Origin: Ignavibacteria bacterium UBA6906
Lineage (GTDB): Bacteria > Bacteroidota > Ignavibacteria > UBA10030 > UBA6906
Assembly: GCA_002451155.1 (NCBI GenBank)
Contig: DKBG01000261.1
Location: forward strand, 1 to 18,264
DNA length: 18,264 nt
Direction of reading: 5' to 3'
This document shows positions 7,336 to 15,125 of this stretch, piece after piece. The notes beneath the pieces are model-generated. The model worked only from the letters and a program-made list of their open reading frames with translations, was not told the DNA's origin and made no database searches. The position numbers and the translations under genes were made by a program. Numbering within the stretch: position 1 is the first letter of the stretch; every line of letters starts with the position of its first letter.

Positions 7336-8028
7336 TTGCACCCCCGAAAGCTGGTGATCGCCATCGACGGCCCCGCGGCCTCGGGCAAAAGCACAACGGC
7401 ACGACTTGTCGCGGAGCGTCTTGGATATATTCATGTGGACACCGGCGCAATGTACCGGGCGGTGACGCTTAAGGTGCTGCGATCGGGAATTGAGCCGGAC
7501 AACGTTGAGGCAATCGCGCGCCTGATGGATACCACGCGCGTGCAACTCAGGCAAGGCAACACGCAGCCGGCTGTTCTGCTCGACGGAGAGGATGTCACCG
7601 ATCTCATTCGCGGTCCTGAAGTAACCCGTGCGGTGAGCGCCGTCAGCAGCCTCGGACCGGTCAGAGCGGCGATGGTACGGGAACAGCGTTCCCTCGGCCG
7701 CGAGGGGGGAATCGTTCTCGAAGGTCGGGATATCGGGACGGTGGTATTTCCCGACGCGGAGTGTAAGTTCTTTCTCATTGCAGGGATTGACGCCCGCGCC
7801 CGCAGAAGGATGGAGGAACTCCGGATGCAGGGTGTTCAGGCGGGTCTGAATCAGCTGAAACGCGAGATCGAAGAACGCGACCGGTTTGATTCCACCCGGC
7901 CGGAAAGCCCGCTGCGCAAAGCTGCGGATGCGATCGTAGTTGATACGTCAGACCGATCAATCGAGGAGCAGGTGGAGCTGGTGGTGGAACGCGTTCGCGA
8001 AACAATGAAGGCGATGGACGCATCATGA
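7336..8028 (+). CDS. cmk: Cytidylate kinase
   Basis: This enzyme phosphorylates CMP and dCMP with ATP and recycles cytidine nucleotides from RNA and lipid turnover. The P-loop GPAASGKST is at residues 12-20. The nucleotide-binding VDTGAMYRAVTL (34-45), EGRDIGTVVFPD (129-140) and the final SPLRKAADAIVVDTSDRS are all typical. I chose the TTG at 7336, which gives 230 residues, the normal size. GGAGAG lies ten bases upstream (7320-7325), while the longer frame opening at TTG 7282 would start inside the -35 box and run through the promoter. The stop codon overlaps the ispH start as ATGA, so the two are translationally coupled. The order cmk-ispH-rpsA is a known neighbourhood in several bacterial phyla. 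Confidence 0.94.
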   Translation: MHPRKLVIAIDGPAASGKSTTARLVAERLGYIHVDTGAMYRAVTLKVLRSGIEPDNVEAIARLMDTTRVQLRQGNTQPAVLLDGEDVTDLIRGPEVTRAVSAVSSLGPVRAAMVREQRSLGREGGIVLEGRDIGTVVFPDAECKFFLIAGIDARARRRMEELRMQGVQAGLNQLKREIEERDRFDSTRPESPLRKAADAIVVDTSDRSIEEQVELVVERVRETMKAMDAS

Positions 8029-8972
8029 AGGTGACGGTCGACCGACATGCGGGTTTCTGCTGGGGGGTCGTTCGCACGGTGGAGATCGCTGAAGAGGAGA
8101 TGCAGGGGACACCCGAACTTTACTCGCTCGGCCCCGTGATCCACAACCCGATGGAGATCGAGCGGCTGCGGACCAAGGGCCTCGAGACGGTCACGCACGC
8201 GGACTTTGACCGGCTGAAAGGGAAGAAGGTGCTGATTCGTGCGCACGGAGAACCACCCGCGACCTATGCGCGGGCGCGCAGCCTCGGCATCACCCTGATC
8301 GATGCAACCTGCCCTGTGGTGACAAAAGTCCAGGAGCGGATCCGGAAGTTTTATGAACGAGGGTACCAGGTCGTCATCTTCGGGAAGAAGGACCACGCTG
8401 AGGTCGTCGGCCTTGTCGGGCAGACGAATGGCGAAGCCGTGGTGATCACGTCGGTGCAGGAAACCTCGCTCGTGGACCCGGGCCGGAAAACAGTCCTGTT
8501 CTCCCAGACCACGATGGACAAGCCGACATTCTATGAAATTGCGCGGACGCTCCGGGAGAAGATCAAAGAATTTGAAGTCGGGACATTCGAAGAAGCGGCC
8601 ATCGAGTTTCACGCGAAGGATACGATCTGCGGGCAGGTCTCCGGCCGTGACAAGAAGCTGAGGGAGTTCGCCTCGGCAAATGAAGTCATGGTTTTTATCG
8701 CGGGCAGGAATTCATCAAACGGAAAAGTCCTGTTCGAGATCTGCCGCGAGGCGAACCCGCGGACGTATTTCGTGGAATCGCCGTCGGAACTCAGGCGGGA
8801 ATGGTTTGAGAGAGTCTCCTCAGTCGGAATTAGCGGCGCGACCTCAACGCCTCACTGGCTGATGGAGCAGGCGAAAGAAGTCATTCAGAGGTATTCACCG
8901 TCATCAACAGACAACAAATCACACTCAACACAGCATTCTCTTCCGGCGGGACGTCAGGCGGCGGATCGATGA
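8025..8972 (+). CDS. ispH: 4-hydroxy-3-methylbut-2-enyl diphosphate reductase
   Basis: IspH is the last enzyme of the MEP pathway. It reduces HMBPP to IPP and DMAPP with an iron-sulfur cluster. The three cluster Cys are C12 (GFCWGV), C96 (DATCPVV) and C202 (DTICGQVSGR). Substrate-site residues are also in place: H40, H74 (AHGEP), H124 and E126 (DHAEVVG), S230 and N232 (NSSNGKV), and S274 near SGATSTP. The SSNGKVLFEIC version is one I associate with Bacteroidota-side enzymes. The enzyme core ends near residue 290. A further 25 residues, SPSSTDNKSHSTQH followed by SLPAGRQAADR, have no counterpart in the family and look like translated intergenic repeat. It starts with ATGA overlapping cmk and is followed by rpsA after 75 nt. 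Confidence 0.95.
   Translation: MKVTVDRHAGFCWGVVRTVEIAEEEMQGTPELYSLGPVIHNPMEIERLRTKGLETVTHADFDRLKGKKVLIRAHGEPPATYARARSLGITLIDATCPVVTKVQERIRKFYERGYQVVIFGKKDHAEVVGLVGQTNGEAVVITSVQETSLVDPGRKTVLFSQTTMDKPTFYEIARTLREKIKEFEVGTFEEAAIEFHAKDTICGQVSGRDKKLREFASANEVMVFIAGRNSSNGKVLFEICREANPRTYFVESPSELRREWFERVSSVGISGATSTPHWLMEQAKEVIQRYSPSSTDNKSHSTQHSLPAGRQAADR
8895..8969 (+). repeat. Repeat-derived 3' extension of ispH (SLPAGRQA type)
   Basis: The last 25 codons of ispH encode a low-complexity Ser/Thr/His segment and then SLPAGRQA (8937-8960). From memory, the peptide LPAGRQA recurs at the ends of unrelated predicted proteins from environmental genomes because it is the translation of a short GC-rich palindromic repeat. 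This copy has lost a perfect inverted repeat, so it would be a decayed one. No search was possible here. Confidence 0.45.
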
Positions 8973-8998
8973 CGGCGCTGCAGGACGCGAGCCGGAGG

Positions 8999-9025
8999 AT
9001 TGTCCCGGGAGAAAATCGGGACGGT
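8999..9025 (+). promoter_or_regulatory. Hairpin in the rpsA leader
   Basis: GTCCCG (9002-9007) pairs with CGGGAC (9017-9022) around a nine-base loop. One A-T and two G-T pairs extend the stem outward to nine pairs. It ends 22 nt before the rpsA start and is not followed by a T-tract, so it is not a terminator. Ribosomal protein S1 controls its own translation in E. coli, and this position would suit such a site, but no family match is claimed. Confidence 0.4.
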
Positions 9026-9047
9026 ATGTCACACAGCAGGAGGGGTA

Positions 9048-10829
9048 ATGGCTGACGAAAGCACGACGTCGACTCACGCACAACTGGGAAAATCCGGGTA
9101 CCAGCGCCGCCTGGCGATTGAGGACCGGGAGTACAACGAATCCGAATACAACGATCTGATGCGGCTCTACGAAGGAACCCTCGGGAAAATCAGCGAGGGC
9201 GAAATCGTTCGGGGCAGGATTGTGGCCATCGGCGAAAGCAACGTCTCGGTCGATATCGGATTTAAATCAGAAGGCACCGTTCCCATCGCCGAGTTCACCA
9301 ACAAGGATATCTTGAAGATCGGTGAGGAGATCGAGGTCTTCCTCGAGAGTGTGGAGAACAAAGACGGGCAGCTTGTGCTCTCCCGAAAGCGTGCGGACTT
9401 CATGCGCGTCTGGGAACGCGTCACGAAGGCGTTCGACACCGGCGAAGTCCTGCAGGGCCGCTGCGTTCGCCGCATCAAAGGCGGAATCGTCGTCGATCTT
9501 CTCGGAATCGACGCATTTCTCCCCGGCTCCCAGATCGACGTCCGTCCGGTCCGTGATTTTGACGCGTTCATCGGCCGAACCCTTGATTTCCGGGTGGTGA
9601 AGATCAATCACCCGTCTGAAAACGTCGTGGTCAGCCATAAGGTCCTCGTTGAGGAAGAGATGTCCGGCCAGCGAAAGGCGATCCTGGAAAGCCTCGAGAA
9701 GGGACAAATCCTGGAAGGAACGGTCAAGGCGATCACCGACTTCGGCGTGTTTGTGGATCTCGGGGGCGTGGACGGACTCGTCCACATCACAGACCTCTCC
9801 TGGGGCCGGATCAACCACCCGTCGGAGATCGTGAAGCTTGACCAGACGATCAACGTGGTTGTTCTCGACTTTGACCAGGAAAAGAAACGCATCTCGCTCG
9901 GATACAAGCAGCTGCAGCCGCATCCGTGGGAGAACATTCAGGACAAATACCCGGTGGGGACGAAGGTCACCGGCAAGGTGGTATCGCTGGCAGACTACGG
10001 CGCGTTTGTCGAGATCGAGAAAGGGATCGAAGGCCTCATCCATATTTCCGAGATGAGCTGGACGCAGCATATCAAGCACCCGTCCCAGGTAGTGTCGATG
10101 GGACAGATGATCGACGCGGTCATCCTGAGCCTTGATAAGGACGCCAAGAAGCTCTCCCTCGGCATCAAACAGCTGGAGCCGGATCCCTGGCTGACACTGA
10201 TGCAGAAGTATCCGGTCGGGTCCAGACACAAGGGTGTCGTGCGGAACCTGACGAACTTCGGCGTCTTCGTCGAGCTGGAACAGGGCGTGGACGGTCTCGT
10301 CCACATTTCGGATCTCTCCTGGACCAAGAAAGTACGTCACCCCGGTGAGATGGTGAAGAAGGGCGACGAGATTGAAGTGATCATCCTCGGCGTCGATGTC
10401 GATCAGCGGCGGATATCGCTCGGACACAAGCAGATCGACGAAAATCCCTGGGATAAGTTCGGCGACCAGTACCGGGTGGGAACTGAAGTGGAAGGGAAAA
10501 TCGTCCGCATTATCGAAAAAGGCGTCATCGTCGAGCTTCCGCTCGGCGTCGATGGGTTCGTTCCGGTGTCTCAGCTTGCTACCACGCAGGTGAAGAACAT
10601 CGCCGAAAAATTCAAGGTGGGCGATCCGCTTCCGCTGAAGGTTGTGGAGTTCGATAAGGACGCCAAAAAGATCGTGCTCTCCGCGACGGAATTCCTCAAG
10701 GGGAAAGAGTCGAAGATCCTTGAGGACTACATGGCGGAGCACAAGCTTCCGACGTCCACGATCGGAGACTCGGCGACCATCACCGGGCAAGCTCCCCTGG
10801 ACGACACAACGATCCCAACCGAAAACTGA
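9048..10829 (+). CDS. rpsA: 30S ribosomal protein S1
   Basis: S1 is the large RNA-binding protein that helps the 30S subunit capture mRNA. Six S1/OB-fold repeats are visible at about residues 51-115, 132-200, 219-287, 304-374, 391-460 and 478-548. Repeats 3-5 are the most regular, each with a GVFVDL/GAFVEI strand, a DGLVHI or EGLIHI core and an SLG(Y/I/H)KQ end. Repeats 1 and 2 are more divergent, as usual for the ribosome-binding domains. The length of 593 residues fits a six-repeat S1. The start is the ATG at 9048, where AGGAGG lies four bases upstream; an ATG at 9000 in the same frame would add 16 residues and lies inside the leader hairpin. A strong terminator follows 24 nt after the stop. 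Confidence 0.96.
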   Translation: MADESTTSTHAQLGKSGYQRRLAIEDREYNESEYNDLMRLYEGTLGKISEGEIVRGRIVAIGESNVSVDIGFKSEGTVPIAEFTNKDILKIGEEIEVFLESVENKDGQLVLSRKRADFMRVWERVTKAFDTGEVLQGRCVRRIKGGIVVDLLGIDAFLPGSQIDVRPVRDFDAFIGRTLDFRVVKINHPSENVVVSHKVLVEEEMSGQRKAILESLEKGQILEGTVKAITDFGVFVDLGGVDGLVHITDLSWGRINHPSEIVKLDQTINVVVLDFDQEKKRISLGYKQLQPHPWENIQDKYPVGTKVTGKVVSLADYGAFVEIEKGIEGLIHISEMSWTQHIKHPSQVVSMGQMIDAVILSLDKDAKKLSLGIKQLEPDPWLTLMQKYPVGSRHKGVVRNLTNFGVFVELEQGVDGLVHISDLSWTKKVRHPGEMVKKGDEIEVIILGVDVDQRRISLGHKQIDENPWDKFGDQYRVGTEVEGKIVRIIEKGVIVELPLGVDGFVPVSQLATTQVKNIAEKFKVGDPLPLKVVEFDKDAKKIVLSATEFLKGKESKILEDYMAEHKLPTSTIGDSATITGQAPLDDTTIPTEN

Positions 10830-10853
10830 TACGGGGGTCTGTAGCCAAAAACC

Positions 10854-10888
10854 GGAGCTGCCTGTCCAGCGGGCAGCTCCCTTTTTTT
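10854..10888 (+). terminator. Intrinsic terminator of cmk-ispH-rpsA
   Basis: GGAGCTGCC (10854-10862) pairs perfectly with GGCAGCTCC (10872-10880) around a nine-base loop. The stem is followed by C and seven T (10882-10888). It ends only 8 nt before the mtaB start codon. Confidence 0.92.
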
Positions 10889-10896
10889 GACAGCCT

Positions 10897-12207
10897 ATGC
10901 CGCGCGTCGCACTCCATACTCTTGGCTGCAAGCTGAACTACGCTGAAACCGCGACACTCGGGCAGCAATTCCTTGAGCGCGGATTCGAACTGGTCGAGTT
11001 CGGCTTGCCGGCGGATGTCTGCGTGATCAATACCTGCAGCGTGACCGGGCGGGCAGACAGGGAATGCCGGCAAATGATCCGCCGCGCACTGCGGACGGGA
11101 GAGAACCCGTACGTGATCGTGACGGGATGCTACGCGCAACTGCAGCCGGAAGAGGTCGCGTCCATCAACGGGGTGGACCTGGTGCTGGGAGCGAAGGAGA
11201 AGTTCGATCTTTTCCGCTTCGCCGGTGAGTTTGCCAAAACACATGTGCCGCGCGTCCATGTGTCGGAGATCTCCGGAGTGAATGATTTTGGCCCGGCCTT
11301 CTCGACCGAGGCGAGTGGCCGCACGCGCGCGTACCTGAAGGTCCAGGATGGCTGCGATTACTCATGCAGCTTCTGCACGATACCGCTCGCGCGCGGCGGA
11401 AGCCGCAGCCAGTCTGTCGACGAAACTGTGCGGCAGGCCCGGGCGCTGGTTCTGGCAGGGTACCGTGAAATTGTCCTGACCGGGGTCAATGTGGGAGACT
11501 ACGGCGGGAAGACCGGTTCCTCCCTCGCAATCCTGCTCCGCGCCCTGGAGGTGATTGAGGGACTGGACCGGATTCGAATCAGCTCAATTGAACCCAATCT
11601 CCTCTCGCCCGAGATCATCGAGATGGCGAAAAATCGCGGGAAGCTCTGCCCGCACTTCCATATCCCTCTCCAGAGCGGTTCTGACCAGATTCTCCGGCTG
11701 ATGCGGCGCCGGTATACAGCCGGTCAGTACCGCGAACTCATTGACGCTGTCCGCGATACCCTTCCCGATGCGGGGATCGGCGTGGACGTCATCACCGGAT
11801 TTCCCGGCGAGACGGATGAGCATTTCGAGAACACCTACCGGTTTCTCACCGAACTCCCTGTTTCCTACCTGCATGCGTTCACATACTCGGAACGCCCCGG
11901 TACGCCCGCCGCGGACATGGGCGCGCCGGTCGATCCCTCAACCCGCTTCCGGCGGAATGAAATGCTTCGCCTGCTCTCCCGGAAGAAGCGGGAAGCGTTT
12001 TACCGCTCGGCGATCGGACGGAATTTCGATGTCCTGGTCGAAGGGAACGGTGAGCCGGGACGACTGGAGGGGTTTACCGATACCTATATCCGGGTCTCCC
12101 TCCCCGCCGACGCGGCGCAGGAAAATGAGATCGTTCGCGTGAACATCTCCGGATCAGACGGTGAACTCTGCACCGGCGCACTCGTGCCGGAAGGCGTCAC
12201 CAGATGA
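10897..12207 (+). CDS. mtaB: tRNA t6A37 methylthiotransferase MtaB
   Basis: MtaB is a radical-SAM enzyme that converts t6A to ms2t6A at position 37 of ANN-decoding tRNAs. The N-terminal domain has C11 (HTLGCKLNYAE), C47 (NTCSVTG) and C78 (VTGCYAQ) for the auxiliary cluster. The radical-SAM motif is C153-C157-C160 (DGCDYSCSFC), followed by IPLARGGSRS. A TRAM-like RNA-binding domain closes the protein. The HTLGCKLNYAE form and the GCYAQLQPEE segment favour MtaB over MiaB or RimO. The start is firm because the first Cys motif begins at residue 7, yet there is no Shine-Dalgarno and the rpsA terminator ends 8 nt upstream. It overlaps the next gene as ATGA. Confidence 0.93.
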   Translation: MPRVALHTLGCKLNYAETATLGQQFLERGFELVEFGLPADVCVINTCSVTGRADRECRQMIRRALRTGENPYVIVTGCYAQLQPEEVASINGVDLVLGAKEKFDLFRFAGEFAKTHVPRVHVSEISGVNDFGPAFSTEASGRTRAYLKVQDGCDYSCSFCTIPLARGGSRSQSVDETVRQARALVLAGYREIVLTGVNVGDYGGKTGSSLAILLRALEVIEGLDRIRISSIEPNLLSPEIIEMAKNRGKLCPHFHIPLQSGSDQILRLMRRRYTAGQYRELIDAVRDTLPDAGIGVDVITGFPGETDEHFENTYRFLTELPVSYLHAFTYSERPGTPAADMGAPVDPSTRFRRNEMLRLLSRKKREAFYRSAIGRNFDVLVEGNGEPGRLEGFTDTYIRVSLPADAAQENEIVRVNISGSDGELCTGALVPEGVTR

Positions 12208-13499
12208 AGATCATTGCCGTCGAACCAGAGAGCATAGCGAACGAACTGGGCGTGCAGCCCGGTGATGAACTCCTTGAAATCAACGGCCGCCGGATCAACG
12301 ACAGCATCGACCTCCGGTTCAATGAGGCGGACCGGGATATCTCCGTGAAAGTGGCGCGTAACGGGGACGTCACGATCTATGACATCGAGAAGGAAGAGGG
12401 CGAGGCGCTCGGAATTGAGCTGGAGGAGATGAAAATCCTCTCCTGCGGCAACGATTGTATCTTCTGCTTCGTCGACCAGAACCCGGCCGGGCTGCGGCAG
12501 CAGCTCTACTTCCGCGACGGCGATTACCGGCTTTCGTTTATGTATGGCAACTACACGACGATGACCAACGCAGGCCCGGCGATCCTCAAACGGATCGTGG
12601 ACCAGCGTCTCTCGCCGCAGTACATTTCCGTGCATGTAACAGACTATGACGTCCGCAAGCAGCTCATGGGCCTGCGAAAAGACGACCGCATCCTCGAGAA
12701 GATCGGCTATCTCAAGGAAAACGGCATCGACATGCACACGCAGATTGTTCTCTGCCCCGGGATAAACGACGGTGCGGTGCTTGAGAAGACGGTGCTGGAC
12801 CTCTATCAGTTTCGCGAACGGATTCTCTCGCTCGCTGTTGTCCCGGTTGGCCTTACCGACCACCGGTTCGGCCTCTTCCGGCTCGGAAGGGTGGACGCGC
12901 AGTACGCATCCGCGCTGATCGACACAGTGGAGGTATGGCAGGATCGATTTCGCAAAGAGATCGGGCGGAACTTCGTCTATCCCTCAGATGAATTCTTCAT
13001 CCTGGCGGGCCGGCCGATTCCGCCGGGGCGGTACTATGACGGATTCCCTCAAATCGAGAACGGGGTCGGACTCGTCCGCTCATTCCTCATGAATTTCCAG
13101 CGGGAAGCGCGTCATTTCCCGCTGAGGTTGCCGCGGCGGACAAGAGTGACACTGGTGACGGCTGAGCTCGCCGCCGGTTTCATGGCAGCATCCGTTGTCC
13201 CGCGCTTGAACAGAATCAGGGGACTTGTGATCGAGCTTGCCGTGGTTCCCAACATCCTCTTCGGCCGGAGCGTCACCGTTGCTGGACTTCTTTCGGGGAA
13301 ATGCATATATTCCAGCCTGAACGGGAAAGACTGTGGCGATCTGGTTCTCCTCCCTCCCGATGTTCTGAACGCCGACGGCCTTTTCCTGGATGATTCGACG
13401 GTCGCCGGCCTCGAACGCCAGCTGGGTGTTCCGGTCATGGTTTTCGACGGAAGCTGGAGCGATCTGTTCACCAGGCTCAAACGAAAAGGGAGACCCTGA
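12204..13499 (+). CDS. DUF512 protein: PDZ domain plus radical-SAM-like cluster
   Basis: A conserved but poorly understood family. The N-terminus is PDZ-like (IIAVEPESIANELGVQPGDE, then LLEINGRRI). A CxxxCxxC motif at C81-C85-C88 (SCGNDCIFCFVDQNP) follows, as in radical-SAM enzymes, then LYFRDGDYRLSFMYGNY, which is typical of this family. The C-terminal half is the DUF512 domain, which includes YPSDEFFILAGRPIPP. The length of 431 residues is normal. No reaction is established to my knowledge. Start and stop are tied to mtaB by a four-base ATGA overlap, so the two are made together, which makes a link to tRNA or translation chemistry plausible but unproven. A TATATT at 13306 lies inside the gene. 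Confidence 0.88.
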   Translation: MKIIAVEPESIANELGVQPGDELLEINGRRINDSIDLRFNEADRDISVKVARNGDVTIYDIEKEEGEALGIELEEMKILSCGNDCIFCFVDQNPAGLRQQLYFRDGDYRLSFMYGNYTTMTNAGPAILKRIVDQRLSPQYISVHVTDYDVRKQLMGLRKDDRILEKIGYLKENGIDMHTQIVLCPGINDGAVLEKTVLDLYQFRERILSLAVVPVGLTDHRFGLFRLGRVDAQYASALIDTVEVWQDRFRKEIGRNFVYPSDEFFILAGRPIPPGRYYDGFPQIENGVGLVRSFLMNFQREARHFPLRLPRRTRVTLVTAELAAGFMAASVVPRLNRIRGLVIELAVVPNILFGRSVTVAGLLSGKCIYSSLNGKDCGDLVLLPPDVLNADGLFLDDSTVAGLERQLGVPVMVFDGSWSDLFTRLKRKGRP

Positions 13500-13568
13500 C
13501 TATCGGATCCGTTGCTACAGAAGATCGACCACGCAACGAACACGTTTCACGGTTCAAGAGGTCCGAGC

Positions 13569-14342
13569 ATGTCAGCAATCCGGTGGACAGCGGTGTGTCT
13601 CCTTTTCCTCACCTCCCTCATGCGTGCCCAGAACTTGGCACACCCGCCGCTCACCAGTGCGGAAATCCGAACAGAGCTCTTCGGGCTGAAGTCGCTTGAG
13701 GAGAATCCCGCCTTATTCTTGGACCAGGACTCCACAATTGTGGTAGGGGAGAAGAAATCCACCGGCCTCGCGGCGCTCTATTCGCTGCTTCTCCCCGGAA
13801 TGGGGGAGGTCTACACCGGGTCTTTCTCGAGTTCCGGAAAATACTTCCTTCTGGCGGAAGGGATTCTCTGGCTCACCTACGCGGCGTTTGACGTCTATGC
13901 CAACTCGCTTCGGGATGACGCGAGGACCTTCTCCGCGACCTACGCCGGTGTGAATCTTGCCGGGAAAAATGATCAGTTCTTTGTCGATGTCGGAAACTTC
14001 AACTCCGTCGATGAGTACAATCGGAAAAAATTGCAGGATCGTCAGCCGGAGAAACTCTATGACCCGGCGGCGGGGTATGGATGGCAGTGGGATTCCGACG
14101 CATCCAGAAAGACGTTCGATGCTCGCCGTGTCTCCGCGGAACAGATGTACAATAACCAGAAATTCGTGATCGCGGCGGTTCTCGTGAACCATCTTGCGAG
14201 CGCGATCAACGCGGGACGGGCGGCCGTTGTGCACAATTCGGCGATCGACGCCGCTTTGCGGGATGTGGAATTCGGCGCGCGGGTGCTCGGAGGAGTTGAG
14301 AATCCCCATGGAATTATGGTGACGGTTCAAAAGGGGTTCTGA
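13569..14342 (+). CDS. Exported DUF5683-like protein, function unknown
   Basis: The ATG at 13569 has AAGAGG upstream and starts a clear signal peptide (MSAIRWTAVCLLFLTSLMRA); the longer frame from TTG 13512 would bury it, so it is rejected. After the signal comes a hydrophobic segment with the LLPGMGEVYTG motif (about 74-84), a second hydrophobic stretch (92-108) and a third near 198-215. This PGxGxxY arrangement resembles DUF5683 envelope proteins of Bacteroidota and Chlorobiota. The middle (120-190) is hydrophilic, with several Tyr and Trp. The length is 257 residues. It lies 69 nt after the DUF512 gene and 3 nt before truA, which suggests cotranscription. I cannot assign a function; an envelope location is the only safe inference. 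Confidence 0.7.
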   Translation: MSAIRWTAVCLLFLTSLMRAQNLAHPPLTSAEIRTELFGLKSLEENPALFLDQDSTIVVGEKKSTGLAALYSLLLPGMGEVYTGSFSSSGKYFLLAEGILWLTYAAFDVYANSLRDDARTFSATYAGVNLAGKNDQFFVDVGNFNSVDEYNRKKLQDRQPEKLYDPAAGYGWQWDSDASRKTFDARRVSAEQMYNNQKFVIAAVLVNHLASAINAGRAAVVHNSAIDAALRDVEFGARVLGGVENPHGIMVTVQKGF

Positions 14343-14345
14343 CCC

Positions 14346-15077
14346 TTGACGCGCACGCTGAAAATGATCATCGAGTATGACGGGACCGATTTCGTCGGCT
14401 GGCAAGCGCAGGCGAATGGCAGAAGCGTGCAGGAGGAAATTTCGAAGGTCCTTGACCAGGTTCTCCAGGACTCCGTGAACCTGATCGGGGCGGGGAGAAC
14501 TGATTCGGGTGTCCACGCGCGCGGCCAGGTCGCGAGTTTTCGGACACAGTCCTCCCTCGGGTGCGGGTCTCTGTTTACCGCACTGAACGGGATTCTGCCC
14601 GACGATATCTACGTCCGATCCGTTGAGGAGGCGCCCGCGGATTTTCACGCGAGGTACGATGCCAGGGAACGCACCTACCGGTACTTCATCGCTCTGACAC
14701 CCTCCACCTTCTACCGCCGATATCAATGGCATGTCCGATACGACCTCAACCTTCGCGCAATGAACGATGTGGCCGCTCTGATCGTGGGGGATCACGATTT
14801 CGAGTCGTTCTGCAAGTATGCGGCGGAGGTCCACCATTACCGATGCGCGGTGACTCATTCCGCCTGGATGCAGGTGGGGGAGACTATCACCTATGAGGTC
14901 CGTGCGAACCGCTTCCTGCATGGTATGGTGCGCGCGCTTGTCGGGACCATGGTGGATATCGGACGCGGGTATATCCCTGTCGAGGAGTTTCGGGCAGTCA
15001 TGGACGCGCACGACCGCCGACGGGCGGGAATGGCAGCACCTCCCCATGGCCTGTTTCTGGAAGAAATTCGATATTGA
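14346..15077 (+). CDS. truA: tRNA pseudouridine(38-40) synthase TruA
   Basis: TruA isomerises uridines 38-40 in the anticodon arm of many tRNAs. The catalytic Asp is D53 in GAGRTDSGVHARGQVASF. The N-terminal IEYDGTDFVGWQ and the C-terminal NRFLHGMVRALVGTMVDIGRG motifs are intact, and 243 residues is normal. The start is probably the TTG at 14346, because AAAAGGGG ends nine bases upstream; an ATG at 14364 is possible but would cut the first strand short. The gene begins 3 nt after the exported protein and is followed by the kinase gene after 48 nt. With mtaB this makes two anticodon-loop tRNA modification genes in one run. Confidence 0.94.
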   Translation: MTRTLKMIIEYDGTDFVGWQAQANGRSVQEEISKVLDQVLQDSVNLIGAGRTDSGVHARGQVASFRTQSSLGCGSLFTALNGILPDDIYVRSVEEAPADFHARYDARERTYRYFIALTPSTFYRRYQWHVRYDLNLRAMNDVAALIVGDHDFESFCKYAAEVHHYRCAVTHSAWMQVGETITYEVRANRFLHGMVRALVGTMVDIGRGYIPVEEFRAVMDAHDRRRAGMAAPPHGLFLEEIRY

Positions 15078-15125
15078 GGACGCGAAACGAGAATACGCCC
15101 TGACACCAGGTAAGACACCAGGACT

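Noticed and set aside
7426..7431. TATATT inside cmk
   Set aside because: It is coding sequence (GYIHV) with no -35 box at the right distance.
9198..10700. Internal nucleotide repeats in rpsA
   Set aside because: They are explained by the six repeated S1 domains.
9267..10931. 554-codon minus-strand ORF
   Set aside because: It is antisense to rpsA; long antisense frames are common in GC-rich genes, and it shows no family motif.
13283..13311. Possible promoter inside the DUF512 gene (TGGACT-17-TATATT)
   Set aside because: The -35 box matches at four of six positions, the site encodes conserved protein, and the next start is over 250 nt away.
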